Shown here: positions 53,609 to 63,098 of the stretch, one piece after another
How the letters are laid out: each line of letters opens with the position of its first letter
How positions within the stretch are numbered: position 1 is the first letter of the stretch
Origin: PALSA-693 sp963834725
Lineage (GTDB): Bacteria; Actinomycetota; Acidimicrobiia; Acidimicrobiales; Palsa-688
Assembly (NCBI GenBank): GCA_963834725.1
Contig: CAWICN010000001.1
Location: 4,464,001 to 4,528,000, forward strand
Length of the DNA: 64,000 nt
Direction of reading: 5' to 3'
Notes under the pieces: model-generated
Seen by the model: the letters and a program-made list of their open reading frames with translations, nothing else
Database searches by the model: none
What the model was told of the DNA's origin: nothing
Position numbers and translations under genes: made by a program

Positions 53609-55860
53609 CCTCACCGTCCAGCGCCGAGCTCCAGCTGATTGCCGACGGCCATCATTCCGACCCGCACCTGCTGCTCGGCCGCCACGGCGACGTGGTCCGG
53701 GCTTATCGTCCCGACACCGTCGCCATGCGCCTGATCACCGGACCGCCGGCCGAAGCCACGTCGACCGACATGACCCGGGTGCACCCGGCCGGCATCTACG
53801 AAGGACCCATTGGCCCCGGGGTCACGAGTTATCGGCTGGAGGCGGCCTACCAGCACGACGGACGCGAGCTCAACTACCGCTTCGACGACCCCTACGGAGC
53901 GTGGCCGACCGTTGGTGAACTGGACCTCCACCTCTTCGGTGAGGGTCGGCACCGCCGGCTGTGGGAAGTGCTCGGAGCGCATGCCCGCGTCCACGACGGC
54001 CAGGCCGGCGTGTCGTTTGCCGTGTGGGCACCGAACGCCAGAGCGGTCCGGGTGGTGGGGGACTGGAACTACTGGGACGGGCGCGTTCACCCGATGCGGT
54101 TGCTCGGTTCGTCGGGAGTGTGGGAGTTGTTCATTCCGGGCGTGGCCACCGGCGCCCACTACAAGTACGAGCTGGTGACCGCGCGCGGGCGGCTCATCCT
54201 CAAGACCGATCCGATGGCGTTCGCCCTGGAGGCGCCCCCCGGTACGGGCAGCGTCGTGGTGCCCGAACCGGCCCACGAGTGGAACGACGGTGACTGGTTG
54301 GCGGCCCGGGCGGGCACGGATCTGTTCCGCACCCCGCTGGCGGCCTACGAGGTCCACCTCGGCTCATGGCGCCACCACCGGCAGGAAAACGGCAGTACCC
54401 GGCCACTCACCTACCTGGAGCTCGCCGAGCAGCTTCCGGAGTATGTGGCTGAGCTGGGCTTTACCCACGTGGAGCTGATGCCCGTCGCGGAACACCCGTT
54501 CACCGGGTCGTGGGGCTATCAGGTCTCCGGCTACTACGCGCCGACGTCGCGCTTCGGGACGCCCGACGACTTCCGGGTCCTCGTAGACGCCCTGCACCGG
54601 CGGGGGATCGGGGTGATCCTGGACTGGGTGCCGGCCCATTTCCCCCGTGACGAGTTCGCCCTGGCCCGCTTCGACGGCACCGCCCTCTACGAGCACGCCG
54701 ATCCCCGTCAGGGCGAACACCCGGACTGGGGCACCCTGGTCTTCAACTTCGGGCGCAACGAGGTCCGGAACTTCCTCGTGGCCAACGCCCTCTACTGGAT
54801 CGAGCAGTTCCATATCGACGGCTTGCGGGTAGACGCGGTGGCGTCGATGCTGTACCTCGACTATTCCCGAGGCGAAGGCGAGTGGGTGCCGAACCGCTAT
54901 GGCGGGCGTGAGAACCTGGACGCCGTCGCTTTTATAAAAGAGGTCAACGAAGCGGTCTTTGCCCTCTATCCGGGCGCGACCGTCATCGCGGAGGAATCCA
55001 CGGCCTGGCCGGGTGTGTCCAGGCCCACCTACCTGGGCGGTCTTGGTTTCGGGTTTAAGTGGAACATGGGGTGGATGCACGACACCCTGGACTACTTCCA
55101 CCACGATCCGGTGTATCGCCGCTTCCATCACGGTGAGCTCACCTTCGGGTTGCTCTACGCCTGGACCGAGAACTTCATTCTCCCGCTGTCCCATGACGAG
55201 GTGGTCCACGGGAAGGGCTCGCTTCTCAACAAGATGCCCGGCGACCGGTGGCAGCAGCTGGCCAACCTGCGGGCGCTGTACGCCTGGATGTGGGCCCATC
55301 CTGGCAAACAGCTCCTGTTCATGGGCGGCGAGCTGGCCCAGGAGCGCGAGTGGAGCCACGAGCGGCAGCTGGACTGGTGGATCCTCGAAGACTGGGCCGA
55401 CCACCGACGGCTGCATCGAATGGTGCAGGCGCTCAATCGCATTTATCGGGAGTTCCCGGCTCTGTGGGAAGACGACGTCGATCCGGCTGGTTTCGGGTGG
55501 ATCGACGCCGGCGACGCCGACCAGAGCGTGCTGTCCTTCCTACGCTATCGGGCCGCCGGCGTGCCTGATCTGTCCGGCGTGCCTGATCTGTCCGGGGGGG
55601 CTGATCTGTCCGGGGGGGCTGGCCAGCCCGTGGCCTGTATCGCCAATCTGACGCCGGTGGTGCGCACCGGCTACCGGGTGGGCCTGCCCGCGCCGGGCCG
55701 GTGGCGGGAAGTCCTGAACACCGATGCCGTCGAGTGGGGTGGCAGCGGGGTTGGCAACTACGGCGCGGTCGAGGCCGAACCGCGCTCCTGGCACGGACAA
55801 CGGTCGTCGGCGGCGATCACTTTGCCCCCGCTCGGCGTCTTGTGGTTGTCGCCCGGCTGA
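53605..55860 (+). CDS. glgB: 1,4-alpha-glucan branching enzyme
   Basis: GH13 enzyme introducing alpha-1,6 branches. 751 residues from ATG 53605 (ATGA overlap with mak). An N-terminal domain (DPHLLLGRHGD) and CBM48 (GVSFAVWAPNARAVRVVGDWN) are followed by the barrel: HVELMPVAEHPFTGSWGYQ, the nucleophile in DGLRVDAVASMLYLDYSR, the acid in VIAEESTAWPGVSRP, and LSHDEVVHGKGSL. The C-terminal domain is interrupted by an 18-bp tandem repeat (55559-55630) encoding GVPDLSG-type units. Confidence 0.95.
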   Translation: MTSPSSAELQLIADGHHSDPHLLLGRHGDVVRAYRPDTVAMRLITGPPAEATSTDMTRVHPAGIYEGPIGPGVTSYRLEAAYQHDGRELNYRFDDPYGAWPTVGELDLHLFGEGRHRRLWEVLGAHARVHDGQAGVSFAVWAPNARAVRVVGDWNYWDGRVHPMRLLGSSGVWELFIPGVATGAHYKYELVTARGRLILKTDPMAFALEAPPGTGSVVVPEPAHEWNDGDWLAARAGTDLFRTPLAAYEVHLGSWRHHRQENGSTRPLTYLELAEQLPEYVAELGFTHVELMPVAEHPFTGSWGYQVSGYYAPTSRFGTPDDFRVLVDALHRRGIGVILDWVPAHFPRDEFALARFDGTALYEHADPRQGEHPDWGTLVFNFGRNEVRNFLVANALYWIEQFHIDGLRVDAVASMLYLDYSRGEGEWVPNRYGGRENLDAVAFIKEVNEAVFALYPGATVIAEESTAWPGVSRPTYLGGLGFGFKWNMGWMHDTLDYFHHDPVYRRFHHGELTFGLLYAWTENFILPLSHDEVVHGKGSLLNKMPGDRWQQLANLRALYAWMWAHPGKQLLFMGGELAQEREWSHERQLDWWILEDWADHRRLHRMVQALNRIYREFPALWEDDVDPAGFGWIDAGDADQSVLSFLRYRAAGVPDLSGVPDLSGGADLSGGAGQPVACIANLTPVVRTGYRVGLPAPGRWREVLNTDAVEWGGSGVGNYGAVEAEPRSWHGQRSSAAITLPPLGVLWLSPG
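55559..55630 (+). repeat. 18-bp in-frame tandem repeat inside glgB
   Basis: Four units, two GGCGTGCCTGATCTGTCC and two GGGGGGGCTGATCTGTCC, encoding a six-residue repeat in a surface loop of the C-terminal domain. Confidence 0.85.
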
Positions 55861-55965
55861 GCAGTTCGAACATCAACTATCGGGGTCTCCTGAGCATTCT
55901 GAGCGTGCTGGACCAGGGACCTGAGCGACGGGATGGAGCCGCTGAGGGCCTCTAGGCTGAGGGAT

Positions 55966-57270
55966 GTGAATACTCGGCGGACGGATGGCCGTCGCAGCCC
56001 CCGGTGGTGGGCCCGCTGGTGGGTGATCGGCGCGGCGGTTCTGGTGATTGGCGGGGGCGCAGCGGCGGCTGCGGGCGTTGTCGCGGGCGGCGCCTCCGGC
56101 GTGACGCATCACACCCCGAGCGCGGCGCAGGTGGCCGCGGCCAAGGCCCGGGCGGCAACCGACGAAGCCCTCGCTCTGCACGCGGCGCAGGTCCAGCTGG
56201 CGGCGGCCGTCACGGTGTCGCCACCGAGCGGGACCGCAGGCGTGGCGCCCGACGCAGCCGTCACGGTGTCGACCTCGTCGGGGCTGCTCAGTGCGGTGCA
56301 CGTGACCGACACGGCCGGCGCGGCTCTTCCCGGCACGATGGCCGCGTCGCGTCTGGGGTGGCGATCCGCCGGTCCGCTCCAGCCGGGCACGAGGTACCGG
56401 GTCGTGGCCAGCGTCATGCGCGCCGACGGCGTGACGGCCGAGCGGGCGGCGACATTCGCCACCGTGGTTCCGACCGCGCTGGTGACCGCTTCGGTGTGGC
56501 CGTCCGCCGGGCTGAGCGTAGGCGTCGGCCAGCCCATCGTGATCACGTTCAACCACGCCGTGAACACCACGGCGGCCGAGCGGTCCGTGCTGTCACATAT
56601 CACCGTCAGCATGTCCCGGCCGGTTCAGGGCGGCTGGTACTGGTTCAGCGACGACGAGCTGCACTTCCGGCCGGCGTCGTTCTGGCCGACGGGTGAGCAG
56701 GTCACGGTGAAGGCTGACCTGAACGGGTGGAATGCGTCCGGCGGCCAGTGGGGAAGCGGGCAGATCGAGGACAGCTTCAGCATCGGCGCGGCCAGAGTCT
56801 CGGTGGCCAACCTGCAGACGGAGGAGATGACCGTCACCGAGAACGGTGTGCCAGTGGCGACCTATCCGATCAGCGGCGGCCGCCAGCAGTACCCCACGAT
56901 GGACGGTATCCACATCGTCCTCGACCGCCAAAGCGTGGTCCGGATGGACTCCGCAACGGTCGGTATCCCCGTCAATTCGCCCAACGGCTACGACGAGCTG
57001 GTCTACGACGATGTGCACATCTCCGACAGCGGTGAATACGTGCACGCGGCCCCGTGGTCGGTGTCCGACCAGGGTGTGACCAACGTGTCACACGGGTGCA
57101 TCAACGTGGCGCCGGCCAACGCCCTGACGTTCTTCAACTTCAGCCATGTCGGCGATATTGTCGAGGTCGTCGGAAGCCCTCGCCCGCCGGTCCAGGGCGA
57201 TCACGGCGTCATGGATTGGTCCACGCCGTGGAGCCAGTGGACGCCGGCCACCGTGCACGCCCTCACCTGA
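55966..57270 (+). CDS. L,D-transpeptidase with Ig-like domains
   Basis: Periplasm-facing enzyme making 3-3 cross-links in peptidoglycan. About 434 residues from GTG 55966; ATG 55933 is the alternative. An N-terminal membrane anchor (WWVIGAAVLVIGGGAAAAAG) is followed by two Ig-like domains and the YkuD catalytic domain. The nucleophile Cys lies in SHGCINVAP (about residue 378), with the partner His upstream in EYVHAAPW. The layout matches actinobacterial LdtMt-type enzymes. It is alone between glgB and the convergent galT. Confidence 0.9.
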   Translation: MNTRRTDGRRSPRWWARWWVIGAAVLVIGGGAAAAAGVVAGGASGVTHHTPSAAQVAAAKARAATDEALALHAAQVQLAAAVTVSPPSGTAGVAPDAAVTVSTSSGLLSAVHVTDTAGAALPGTMAASRLGWRSAGPLQPGTRYRVVASVMRADGVTAERAATFATVVPTALVTASVWPSAGLSVGVGQPIVITFNHAVNTTAAERSVLSHITVSMSRPVQGGWYWFSDDELHFRPASFWPTGEQVTVKADLNGWNASGGQWGSGQIEDSFSIGAARVSVANLQTEEMTVTENGVPVATYPISGGRQQYPTMDGIHIVLDRQSVVRMDSATVGIPVNSPNGYDELVYDDVHISDSGEYVHAAPWSVSDQGVTNVSHGCINVAPANALTFFNFSHVGDIVEVVGSPRPPVQGDHGVMDWSTPWSQWTPATVHALT

Positions 57271-57371
57271 TCCCTGATCAAGCCCTGATTCCGCCCAGCG
57301 CTGGAAGCGAACCTGACCGGCCCGGACTCTGTCGCCAGCCCGGCCCGGACTCGCTACTCTCAGAGGACCTC

Positions 57372-58355
57372 TCAGGCGGAGACGCCCACCTCGGCGCGCA
57401 GCTCCTCGGCGGCCCGCTCTGGCGGCACCACATTGATCAGCACCCCGGATCCCATCTCGAAGCCGCCACGGGTCGAGATCTTGGGCATGAGATGCACGTG
57501 CCAGTGGAAGTCGCCGCTCGGCCGGATCGGTGCCGTGTGGAACATGATGTTGTAGGCGATATCACCGAGGCGAGCCCGCAGCCCGGCGAGGGCCCGCTGG
57601 ACTGAGCGGCCGACGCCCGCCAGATCGGCCGGGTCGGCGTGATGCAGGTGCAGTTCGTGCCGGCGCGGCACGATCAGCATTTCGTAGGGTGTGCCACCCC
57701 AGAATGGGCTGATCATCGACACGCGATCGTCGGCGAACACCAACCGGTGTTGGGCCTCTTCCTCGGCCTCGAGCACCGTGCATAGCAGGCAATTGCCCTG
57801 GAAGCGGGCAAAGCCGGCCAGCTCATTGGCCGCCTCGCCGGGAATGAACGGCATCGACAACAGCTGCCCGTGGGGATGCTCGATTGAAGCGCCGGCCTCC
57901 CGGCCGCTGTTGACCACCGCCTGGCTGTAGCGCATCCCGGCCACGGCGTGGGCGGCCATCCGATCGCGCAGCGCTTCCATCACCAGCGCGGCGTGGCTTT
58001 CGCTCAGGTCCGCCCAGCTCGCATGGTGCTCGGGCGTCAGCACCAGAACCTCGTGGATGCCACTCGCGGGGGCCTGGGTGTACACAGGCCCCAGGTGGGT
58101 GACGACCATGGGCTCGTTGCCGCTGAAGGCGGGGTACAGGTTTGAGTCGACCCTCACCTGCCAGGTGCCGCCCGGACCGTAGGTCTCGAGCACCGAAGCA
58201 CCAGCGTCATCGTGGCCGGGACAGAATGGGCACGGCCGACCCGGAACGTCCTCAACGGGCAGGCGACGAGGCAGGAAATCCCGGGGCCGCTGCGACCGTT
58301 CTCCGGCGATGACGACCCAGCGACCCGTCAGCGGGTCGAGCCGAAGCTGGCTCAT
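57372..58355 (-). CDS. galT: Galactose-1-phosphate uridylyltransferase
   Basis: Leloir pathway enzyme exchanging UMP between UDP-glucose and galactose-1-phosphate. 327 residues. LRLDPLTGRWVVIAGERSQR opens the protein. CPFCPGH has the zinc cysteines, and the nucleophile His is in IEHPHGQLLSMP. FHWHVHLMPK carries further His ligands. ATG 58355. No other gal genes are adjacent. Confidence 0.93.
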   Translation of the reverse strand: MSQLRLDPLTGRWVVIAGERSQRPRDFLPRRLPVEDVPGRPCPFCPGHDDAGASVLETYGPGGTWQVRVDSNLYPAFSGNEPMVVTHLGPVYTQAPASGIHEVLVLTPEHHASWADLSESHAALVMEALRDRMAAHAVAGMRYSQAVVNSGREAGASIEHPHGQLLSMPFIPGEAANELAGFARFQGNCLLCTVLEAEEEAQHRLVFADDRVSMISPFWGGTPYEMLIVPRRHELHLHHADPADLAGVGRSVQRALAGLRARLGDIAYNIMFHTAPIRPSGDFHWHVHLMPKISTRGGFEMGSGVLINVVPPERAAEELRAEVGVSA

Positions 58356-58526
58356 ATCACGCAGGGTAGCCGGATGTACTGCTCATGCCTGCGACGGTAG
58401 CGCTGAGACTGGCAGAATGCTGTTCAGGTCGCGAAACCCGAGGCGACATCCTGGCGACATGGTCGGCGGCGCCCGCTATCTACAGACCACTGAGGCAGGC
58501 CCGGTGAGGCCGTATCCTGGCTGGCG

Positions 58527-59655
58527 GTGCTGGCTTATCTCGACCATGCGGCCAGTGGGCCAGTGGGCCCCGAGGCGGCCGCCGCGATGTACCCCTGGTT
58601 GACCGAGCGATTCGGCAACCCGTCCGGCGCGCATCAGGTGGCACGGGCCGCGCGCGCCGCGGTGGACGAGGCGCGTGATGCCGTCGCGTTTGCCCTGGGG
58701 GTCGACCCGAGCGGTGTCACGTTCACAGCCGGCGGGACGGAGGCGGACAATCTGGCCGTGCTGGGTGCGTTGTCGGCCCGGCCCGGACCGGTGGTCGTCG
58801 AGCGCGGTCGAGCATCCGGCCGTGATGGAGGCGGCGGCCGCGAGCGGTCAGGAGGTTCGCGTGGCGCCCGTGCGCACCGACGGACTGATCGACCTGGACG
58901 ATCTGCGCCTCGTGCTCGATCGCGAGGTGGCGCTGGTTTCGATCCAGCTGGCCAATCACGAGACGGGCGTCATCCAGCCTCTCGGGCAGGTGGCCCGTTT
59001 GGTGCGGCGCCTGGCTCCGCGCGCCCTGCTGCACACGGATGCCGTACAGGCGGCACCATGGCTCGATCTGGCCGAGGCGGCCGGCGAGGCCGACCTCGTC
59101 GCCATCAGCGGCCACAAGATCGGCGGGCCCCAGGGGGTTGGAGTGCTGGCCGCCCGGCGGCGTCCGGAGCTGCGCGCCATCCTGCACGGCGGCGGTCAGG
59201 AGCGGGAGTTGCGCAGCGGCACCCACAACGTGGCCGGGATCGTCGGCCTCGGGGTTGCGGTCGCCGTCGCATCGTCGGCGCGACCATCGGCCACGACCAG
59301 AGTCCAGGCCCTCCGCGACGACCTGGCCCACCGCTTGGCCCGGGCCATTCCCGGCTCCGTCGAGACGGCCGCCGGAACGCCCAGGCTGCCCGGGCATTTG
59401 CACCTACGACTACCAGGAGCCGAAAGCGAGGCCCTGCTGGTTCTGCTCGATGCGGCGGGCGTCTGTGCGTCCGCGGGTGCGGCGTGCGCCAGTGGGGCCC
59501 TCGAACCGAGCCCGGTCCTGCTGGCCATGGGCATTCCCAAAGACGAAGCCCTCACGAGCCTTCGTCTCACTCTGGCCGGCACGACGACACCAGCCGAAGT
59601 GGATCTGGCAGCCAGGGCGGTGCCAGCCGCGGTGGCCAGACTCCGGGCGGCCTGA
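58527..59655 (+). pseudogene. Cysteine desulfurase (NifS/IscS class V), single-base frameshift
   Basis: PLP enzyme taking sulfur from cysteine. The first frame (MLAYLDHAASGPVG, TFTAGGTEADNLAVLGAL) runs to VVVE at about 58800. The rest is one frame over: SAVEHPAVMEAA, IQLANHETGVIQ, HTDAVQAAPW, the PLP lysine in ISGHKIGGPQGVG, and the catalytic Cys loop CASAGAACASGALEPS. Removing one G at about 58797-58803 restores ~375 residues. It ends two bases before mnmA, so it probably supplies sulfur for tRNA 2-thiouridine. Intact motifs on both sides make a sequence error plausible. Confidence 0.88.
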
Positions 59656-59657
59656 TC

Positions 59658-60851
59658 ATGCGCGTGCTGGTTGCCATGTCGGGTGGAGTGGACTCATCGG
59701 TGGCCGCCGCGTTGTTAGCTCGAGACGGTCACGATGTCGTCGGCGTCACCATGAAGCTCTGGGGCGGTCCCTCGGACACCGGCTGCTGCTCGGTGGCCGA
59801 CGTCGACGACGCCAGGCGGGTGGCCCAGCAGCTCGGAATCGATCATTACGTATTCAACTTCTCGGAGGAGTTCGACCGACGGGTAGTGGAGCCCTACGTC
59901 GCTGACCACGCCGCGGGCCGGACGCCCAACCCGTGTGTGGAGTGCAACCGCCACCTGAAGTTCGACCGCCTGCTGGTTCGCGCCTCCCAGCTCGGCTTCG
60001 ACGCGGTGGCCACCGGGCACCATGCCCGGGTCGTGGCCGAGCCGAAGGGCAGGTGGTCGCTGCGGCGAGGACTGGACGCGGACAAGGATCAGTCGTACGT
60101 GCTGCACATGCTCTCACAGGCGCAGCTGGCCCGGATCCGCCTCCCGATCGGCGAAATCACCAAAGCCGAGGTTCGCGACATCGCCGCCCGCCTGGGCCTG
60201 CGGACCGCGGCCAAGCCCGACAGTCAAGACGTGTGCTTCATCTCTCGCTCTGGTGGGCGCCAGGCTTTTCTGGGGAGCCGTATCGGCCTGCGGCCGGCGC
60301 GGGTCCTCGACCGGTCCGGAGCCGTCGTCGGCGGCGTCCCGGCGGTTGAGCTCGTGACGATCGGCCAGCGGAAGGGTCTGGGCCGGCTCGAGCCCGACCG
60401 TTCCGAGGGGGCCGACGGCCCTAACAGGGCCGACGGGCCTGACAGGGCCGACGGGCCTGACAGGGCCGACGGGCCTGACAGGGCGGACGGATCCGACGGC
60501 AGGCCGCCCCGCTATGTCATCGATGTCGACGTGGCCGGTGCGACCGTCACCGTCGGACCGCTGTCCGCTTTGCTGGTCAGGGAGATCCCGGTCGGGGATC
60601 CCGCCTGGGTGGATGGGCCCCCGGCGCCGAGCGAGCAGCTCGAGGTTCAGGTGAGCGCCCACGGCCGGCCGGTGGCGGCGTCCTGGTCGCCTCCGGGCAT
60701 GGTCGTGACCGAAGAGCCCGTCCGCCGGGTGGCTCCCGGTCAGACGGTGGTGTTGTATCGAGGGGAAGCCGTCGTCGGTGGGGGGACGGCCGTCTCCGGG
60801 CCGCCCGACGGGAGTTCTCGTCACACCTCGTGGGTATCGTCGACGTCGTGA
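59658..60851 (+). CDS. mnmA: tRNA-specific 2-thiouridylase MnmA
   Basis: Thiolates U34 of Lys, Glu and Gln tRNAs. 397 residues. The PP-loop is SGGVDSS (8-14). The catalytic cysteines are C96 in NPCVECN and C193 in DVCFIS. GHHARV and DKDQSYVLHMLSQ are canonical. An 18-bp tandem repeat (60411-60500) inserts about 30 residues of GPDRAD type just after TIGQRKGLG, between the central and C-terminal barrel domains. The stop overlaps the ligA GTG. Confidence 0.94.
   Translation: MRVLVAMSGGVDSSVAAALLARDGHDVVGVTMKLWGGPSDTGCCSVADVDDARRVAQQLGIDHYVFNFSEEFDRRVVEPYVADHAAGRTPNPCVECNRHLKFDRLLVRASQLGFDAVATGHHARVVAEPKGRWSLRRGLDADKDQSYVLHMLSQAQLARIRLPIGEITKAEVRDIAARLGLRTAAKPDSQDVCFISRSGGRQAFLGSRIGLRPARVLDRSGAVVGGVPAVELVTIGQRKGLGRLEPDRSEGADGPNRADGPDRADGPDRADGPDRADGSDGRPPRYVIDVDVAGATVTVGPLSALLVREIPVGDPAWVDGPPAPSEQLEVQVSAHGRPVAASWSPPGMVVTEEPVRRVAPGQTVVLYRGEAVVGGGTAVSGPPDGSSRHTSWVSSTS
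60411..60500 (+). repeat. 18-bp in-frame tandem repeat inside mnmA
   Basis: Four near-identical units of GCCGACGGGCCTGACAGG and a degenerate fifth, encoding ADGPDR repeats. Not part of the MnmA family fold. Confidence 0.88.
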
Positions 60852-62980
60852 CTGACAGCCACGACACACCCGAGTCGTCGAACCGGTCGAACCGGTCGAA
60901 CCGGTCGAACCGGTCGAACCGGCCGAGCCGCGAGACCGGTGACAAGGGTGCAGCCGCGGCTCGGGCCGAAGAGCTGGGCCAGCTGATCGACTACCACACC
61001 CGGCGCTACTTCGTCGACGACGATCCCGAGATCACCGACGCCGAGTTCGACGCTCTGGTGGCCGAGCTCGCCGCCATCGAATCCTCCTGGCCCGAGCTGT
61101 CCCGCCCCGACTCGCCGTTGCGAGCCGTCGGTGGGGTGGCCTCCCCGCTGTTCGCCGAGATCCGGCATCGGTCGCCGATGATGTCGCTGGACAAGGCCAC
61201 CACCTACCAGGAGCTGCTGGCGTGGGGCAAGCGAATGGACCGCTACATCTCGGGGAAGGTGGCCTACACCTGCGAGCTCAAGATCGACGGGCTGGCCATG
61301 AGCCTGCTCTACGAGGACGGGCTCCTCACCCGGGCCGCCACCCGGGGCGACGGTGTCATCGGTGAGGACGTCACGGGCAACGTGATCACCATCGAGACCA
61401 TTCCCCGCAAGCTGCCCGAGCCTTTCCCCGACGTTGTCGAGGTTCGGGGCGAGATCTACATGCCAATACCGGCATTCGAGGAGCTCAACCGACGCCAGGC
61501 CGAGGCCGGCGGCCGGACCTTCATCAACCCTCGCAACGCCGCGGCCGGGTCGTTACGCCAGAAGGATGCCTCGGTGACCGCCGGTCGGGAGCTGGGGTTC
61601 TGGGCCTACCAGCTCGGGGTGATGGAGGGCGGCCCGGTCTTCACCGAACACGTGCAGAGCCTGGACTGGATGCGGCAATGCGGCTTCCCGATCAATCCAA
61701 ACATCGAACTGGTGCACGGCCTCGACGAGGTCGACCAGTACTGCCGGAAATGGCTTGATCGGCGCCATTCCCTCCGCTACGAGATAGATGGCACGGTCGT
61801 CAAGGTCGACGACCTGGCTCAGCGCAGGGAGCTCGGGTCGACCACACAGGCGCCGAGATGGGCCATTGCGTACAAGTTCCCGCCGGAGGAGAAGACCACG
61901 TTCCTCAAGGGGATCATGGTCTCGATCGGGAGGACGGGGAAGGCGACCCCATTCGCCATGCTCGACCCGGTCGTCGTCGGTGGAGCCAAGGTCTCCCTGG
62001 CCACCCTGCACAACGAGGATCAGGTTCGCATCAAGGACGTCCGGCCCGGCGACACGGTCGTTGTCCGGCGGGCGGGCGACGTCATCCCGGAAGTGCGGGG
62101 GCCGGTGCTGCCCCTCCGCCCGGAAGGCCTTGCCCCATGGGCCTTTCCCAGCACCTGCCCGGTGTGTGGCGAGCCGCTGGTGCGTCTCGAGGGTGAGAGC
62201 GACACGTTCTGCGTCAATGTGGACTGTCCCGGCCAGCAGGTGCAGCGCATCTCCCACTTCGCCGGCCGGGGTGCCATGGACATCGAGCACCTCGGGGAGC
62301 GCACGGTGTCGCAGTTCTGCCAGGAAGGGCTGCTGCACGATGTCGCCGACATCTACGACCTCGACTACGACCGGATCGCCGCGTTCGAGGGATGGGGCGA
62401 GACCTCGGTGGCCAATCTGCGGCAGGCCGTGGAAGCGTCCAAATCGCGGCCGCTGACCAACCTGCTCGTTGGTCTGTCCATCCGACATCTGGGCGCGGCC
62501 GGCAGCGTGCTGCTCGCCCGCCATTTCCGGGATCTCGATCGGATCATGGCCGCCTCTGCCGAGGAGCTGTCGGCCGTCGAAGGTGTCGGGCCAACCATCG
62601 GCGCCAGCGTGAAGCGGTTCTTCGCGCTGCCAAGCAATCGCGATGTGGTGGAGCGGCTGCGGCGGGCGGGCTGCAACTTCCAGGGTCCCGATGCACCCGA
62701 CGCCCCGCAGATCCTGGTGGGCATGTCCGTGGTGGTGACCGGAACCCTGGAGGGGTGGTCGCGCGAGTCCGCCGAGGAAGCCATCAAATCGAGGGGCGGC
62801 AAGAGCCCGGGCAGCGTGTCCAAGAAGACCACCGCGGTGGTCGCCGGATCCGAGCCGGGTGCGGCCAAGCTGACCAAGGCCACTGAGTTCGGCGTTCCGG
62901 TCCTGGACGAGGCGGCCTTCGTCCGTTTGCTCGAGACCGGCGAGGTCGAATCGAGCGGGGCCGGCGGCTCGGAGGGTTGA
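60848..62980 (+). CDS. ligA: NAD-dependent DNA ligase
   Basis: Seals nicks in replication and repair. About 710 residues from GTG 60848 (GTGA overlap with mnmA). The adenylated lysine is K145 in CELKIDGLAMSL. The OB fold, the zinc finger CPVCGEPL...CVNVDCPG, the HhH repeats and a C-terminal BRCT domain (LVGMSVVVTGTLEGWSRESA) follow in order. The first ~30 residues include an SNR repeat from five 9-bp units (60881-60925) before the conserved domain. Confidence 0.95.
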   Translation: MTDSHDTPESSNRSNRSNRSNRSNRPSRETGDKGAAAARAEELGQLIDYHTRRYFVDDDPEITDAEFDALVAELAAIESSWPELSRPDSPLRAVGGVASPLFAEIRHRSPMMSLDKATTYQELLAWGKRMDRYISGKVAYTCELKIDGLAMSLLYEDGLLTRAATRGDGVIGEDVTGNVITIETIPRKLPEPFPDVVEVRGEIYMPIPAFEELNRRQAEAGGRTFINPRNAAAGSLRQKDASVTAGRELGFWAYQLGVMEGGPVFTEHVQSLDWMRQCGFPINPNIELVHGLDEVDQYCRKWLDRRHSLRYEIDGTVVKVDDLAQRRELGSTTQAPRWAIAYKFPPEEKTTFLKGIMVSIGRTGKATPFAMLDPVVVGGAKVSLATLHNEDQVRIKDVRPGDTVVVRRAGDVIPEVRGPVLPLRPEGLAPWAFPSTCPVCGEPLVRLEGESDTFCVNVDCPGQQVQRISHFAGRGAMDIEHLGERTVSQFCQEGLLHDVADIYDLDYDRIAAFEGWGETSVANLRQAVEASKSRPLTNLLVGLSIRHLGAAGSVLLARHFRDLDRIMAASAEELSAVEGVGPTIGASVKRFFALPSNRDVVERLRRAGCNFQGPDAPDAPQILVGMSVVVTGTLEGWSRESAEEAIKSRGGKSPGSVSKKTTAVVAGSEPGAAKLTKATEFGVPVLDEAAFVRLLETGEVESSGAGGSEG
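60881..60925 (+). repeat. 9-bp in-frame repeat at the 5' end of ligA
   Basis: Five copies of AACCGGTCG (the last AACCGGCCG) encode SNR repeats ahead of the ligase Ia domain. Confidence 0.85.
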
Positions 62981-63098
62981 CGCTGATTACCCTGAGGACT
63001 TAGGCCGCTTCGATCCCTGCAGGTCATGGGGGTGGGCCCGCCGGTGGCATCGACAGGGGATCCGCGTCGGCGCGGAAACCCCCGGATAGCCTCACCTC

